Positions 62,481 to 64,000 of a stretch of DNA of 64,000 nt are shown piece by piece (the stretch's first letter is position 1; the number at the start of each line of letters is the position of its first letter). The DNA is from Chryseobacterium taiwanense (GTDB taxonomy: Bacteria; Bacteroidota; Bacteroidia; Flavobacteriales; Weeksellaceae): the NCBI RefSeq assembly GCF_000813825.1, contig NZ_JWTA01000019.1:1-64000 (forward strand), read 5' to 3'. Below the pieces are notes generated by a model. The model ran no database searches and was not told the origin of the DNA. It saw nothing but the letters and a program-made list of their open reading frames with translations. A program made the position numbers and the translations under genes.

Positions 62481-62730
62481 CCAATCTTATATTTGATTTG
62501 AAAAAAGCAAATGTAATTATTTCTCTGAAATAATTTTGATTTTCTTAATACTTCTTGTCCGAAAAGTTAAGAAGTATTAAAAAATAATCCACATTTTAAC
62601 AATATGTTAAAACGCTTGTTTATACAATATCTTTTCAATATTTTCGTTGATGAATTGTGGATAAAATTCACTTTCAATTTAAAATATTCAGCCAAGTTTC
62701 AGGGCCTAAACATTTTAAAATTTGATATTA

Positions 62731-64000
62731 ATGAAATCAAAAAAAATACTTCTAGCGGCTGCGGTGGTGTATTTCGGAATTTCCGAGGCTCAGCAGTCCC
62801 AATATTTTACACAAAAAGAAAATTACAGATTTAATCTCGCTGAAAACCTTTATCAGACCAAAATATATAATGCCTCGCAATTTGAGTATGCGAGACAATA
62901 TTTTTATAATCAAAACCTGTCAAGATCAAGAAAAGAAGCTGCACAGTTTTTTGATAATATTATTGGGGTGATTCTTCAGAAAAATCATGCGGAAGAAGGA
63001 TTGACAGCTTTTATGAAAGAGTATCCTAATTCGGCTTATTTTGCACAGGCAAATCTTCCTTTGGCAGACTATTATTTGGCTAAAAAAGATTTTGAAAAAG
63101 CGCTGGAAACTCTGAAAAAGGTAAATCAGTACCAGCTTTCAAAAGAAGAAAATACTCAGTATATTCTAAAACTAGGATATGCTAAATTCATGTTAGGCGA
63201 TTCTAAAGGAGCAACAGATGCTCTGGAAGAAGCTTATAAAACTGCAGATGCTTCTCAAAAAGGAGATATTGCTTATATGTTGGGACACCTTTATTATTCG
63301 AACAGACAGAATGATAAAGCATTCCAGTATTTTGATTCTGTAAAAGACCAACCTAAATATTCTAAATTGGTGCGTCCGTATTATGTACAGATGTATTATA
63401 ATGATAAAGATTATGATAAGGCAATTACGGAAGGTAATGCTTTATTAAATGAAGATATTTCAGATTCTTATAAAGCAGAAGTTCACAAGATCATTGGTGA
63501 AAGTTATTTCATGAAGAATGATTATAATTCTGCGTATCCACATTTAAAAGATTATCTGAGTGTTCAACAGAATCCATCTGAGAATGATTTGTATGAAATG
63601 GGATTTGTTGCGGCTCAACTTAAAAAATATGATGAAGCGGTTTCTTATTACAATCAATTACTGAACAGTAATTCTGCATTGGCTCAGAATGCTTACTATC
63701 AGCTTGGAAATGCTTATTTGGCAGTTGATAAAAAGCAGGAAGCACTTTCTGCATTCCGTTCATCTTACCAGATGAATTATGATTCGAAGGTGAAAAAACT
63801 GGCTCACGAACAATACGCGAAATTAAGCTACGATATTGGTAACCCGTTTGAAAGTCCTTCTACAGTTATCCAGAACTATATCAATGAAAATCAAAATGCC
63901 GGAAATGCTTCAGAAATGAGATCGCTTTTGGTGAAATCTTATCTGTATTCCGGAAACTTTAAGGAGACATTGAACGCGATTGACAAACTTCAAAGTTCGT
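62731..64000 (+). CDS. Exported TPR-repeat protein, partial at right end
   Basis: ATG at 62731 opens a frame that stays open to the end of the window (423 codons). The N-terminus MKSKKILLAAAVVYFGISEAQ is a signal peptide. The rest is helical repeats of the tetratricopeptide type (YFAQANLPLADYYLAKKDFEKALETLKKV, GDIAYMLGHLYYSNRQNDKAFQYFDSV, NAYYQLGNAYLAVDKKQEALSAFRSSY). Such proteins of about 1000 residues sit in the flavobacterial envelope as scaffolds. The open frame at 62604-62834 overlaps its start in another frame and is not a gene. Confidence 0.85.
   Translation, partial: MKSKKILLAAAVVYFGISEAQQSQYFTQKENYRFNLAENLYQTKIYNASQFEYARQYFYNQNLSRSRKEAAQFFDNIIGVILQKNHAEEGLTAFMKEYPNSAYFAQANLPLADYYLAKKDFEKALETLKKVNQYQLSKEENTQYILKLGYAKFMLGDSKGATDALEEAYKTADASQKGDIAYMLGHLYYSNRQNDKAFQYFDSVKDQPKYSKLVRPYYVQMYYNDKDYDKAITEGNALLNEDISDSYKAEVHKIIGESYFMKNDYNSAYPHLKDYLSVQQNPSENDLYEMGFVAAQLKKYDEAVSYYNQLLNSNSALAQNAYYQLGNAYLAVDKKQEALSAFRSSYQMNYDSKVKKLAHEQYAKLSYDIGNPFESPSTVIQNYINENQNAGNASEMRSLLVKSYLYSGNFKETLNAIDKLQSS

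Noticed and set aside
62604..62834. 76-codon + strand frame
   Set aside because: It overlaps, in another frame, the start of the TPR protein gene at 62731, which has a signal peptide and stays open to the window end.

Overview
The window is AT-rich DNA of a flavobacterium, most like Chryseobacterium or a close Weeksellaceae relative. This rests on gene content: a monomeric NADP isocitrate dehydrogenase, a GapN-type aldehyde dehydrogenase, a T9SS sorting tail, a SusE-like lipid-exported protein, DUF6268 and DUF763 proteins, and single-chain GcvP. It also rests on promoters of the Bacteroidota type (TTG, 17-20 bp, TAnnTTTG), absence of clear Shine-Dalgarno sequences, and several families of dispersed intergenic palindromes. 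No rRNA, tRNA, CRISPR array or intact insertion sequence was seen.

Layout. 1-2385 is a patchy accessory edge: a P-loop ATPase running off the left end, a frameshifted zinc-ribbon gene and a decapitated DUF6261-like fragment. 2400-14420 is mostly chromosomal housekeeping: YeeZ-like oxidoreductase, GH43 glycosidase, exported thiol peroxidase, GapN, an ECF sigma pair, YdcF-like protein, S41 protease, MBL hydrolase and GNAT. 14690-18500 holds AraC regulator, aldo/keto reductase and Bcr-type MFS pump. 18730-23530 holds a LytS/LytT two-component pair flanked by two exported redox-type units (DUF1223-DoxX and haem/P460 protein-lipoprotein). 23816-25001 is a divergent SDR/HxlR pair. 25200-31150 has isocitrate dehydrogenase, two surface proteins, a cytosolic thiol peroxidase and DUF763.

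31359-39235 is a run of small stress or detoxification folds (four VOC proteins, two DinB, four SRPBCC, an alpha/beta hydrolase, a HhH peptide, a DoxX) headed by a Crp/Fnr regulator. 39413-47654 has an S9 peptidase, an ECF sigma operon, a J-domain protein and glycine decarboxylase. 47781-53328 has small lipoproteins, an AAA ATPase, a possible stand-alone small transcript, an outer-membrane barrel operon and a second LytS/LytT pair. 53401 to the right end has dGTPase, a reverse-strand run headed by a second Crp/Fnr protein (YceI, tautomerase, SDR, NTF2-like, nitronate monooxygenase), a stomatin-like protein, DUF4377 and DUF962 proteins, an amino acid permease and a TPR protein cut by the right end.

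The most interesting signals are regulatory. Two sites with 21-bp-spaced direct repeats lie upstream of the two units flanking the first LytS/LytT pair, at exactly the same distance from a TACTTTTG -7 box, and a third, different 21-bp repeat lies beside the second LytS/LytT pair. Each Crp/Fnr gene has a matching type of palindrome just downstream of it (TTGCC-N4-GGCAA; TGTGA-N6-TCACG), and the HxlR gene has a 9-bp perfect inverted repeat over its -7 box. A roughly 310-nt unit at 49213-49524 (promoter, 26-codon ORF, two hairpins, terminator) may be an undescribed small RNA or micro-protein.
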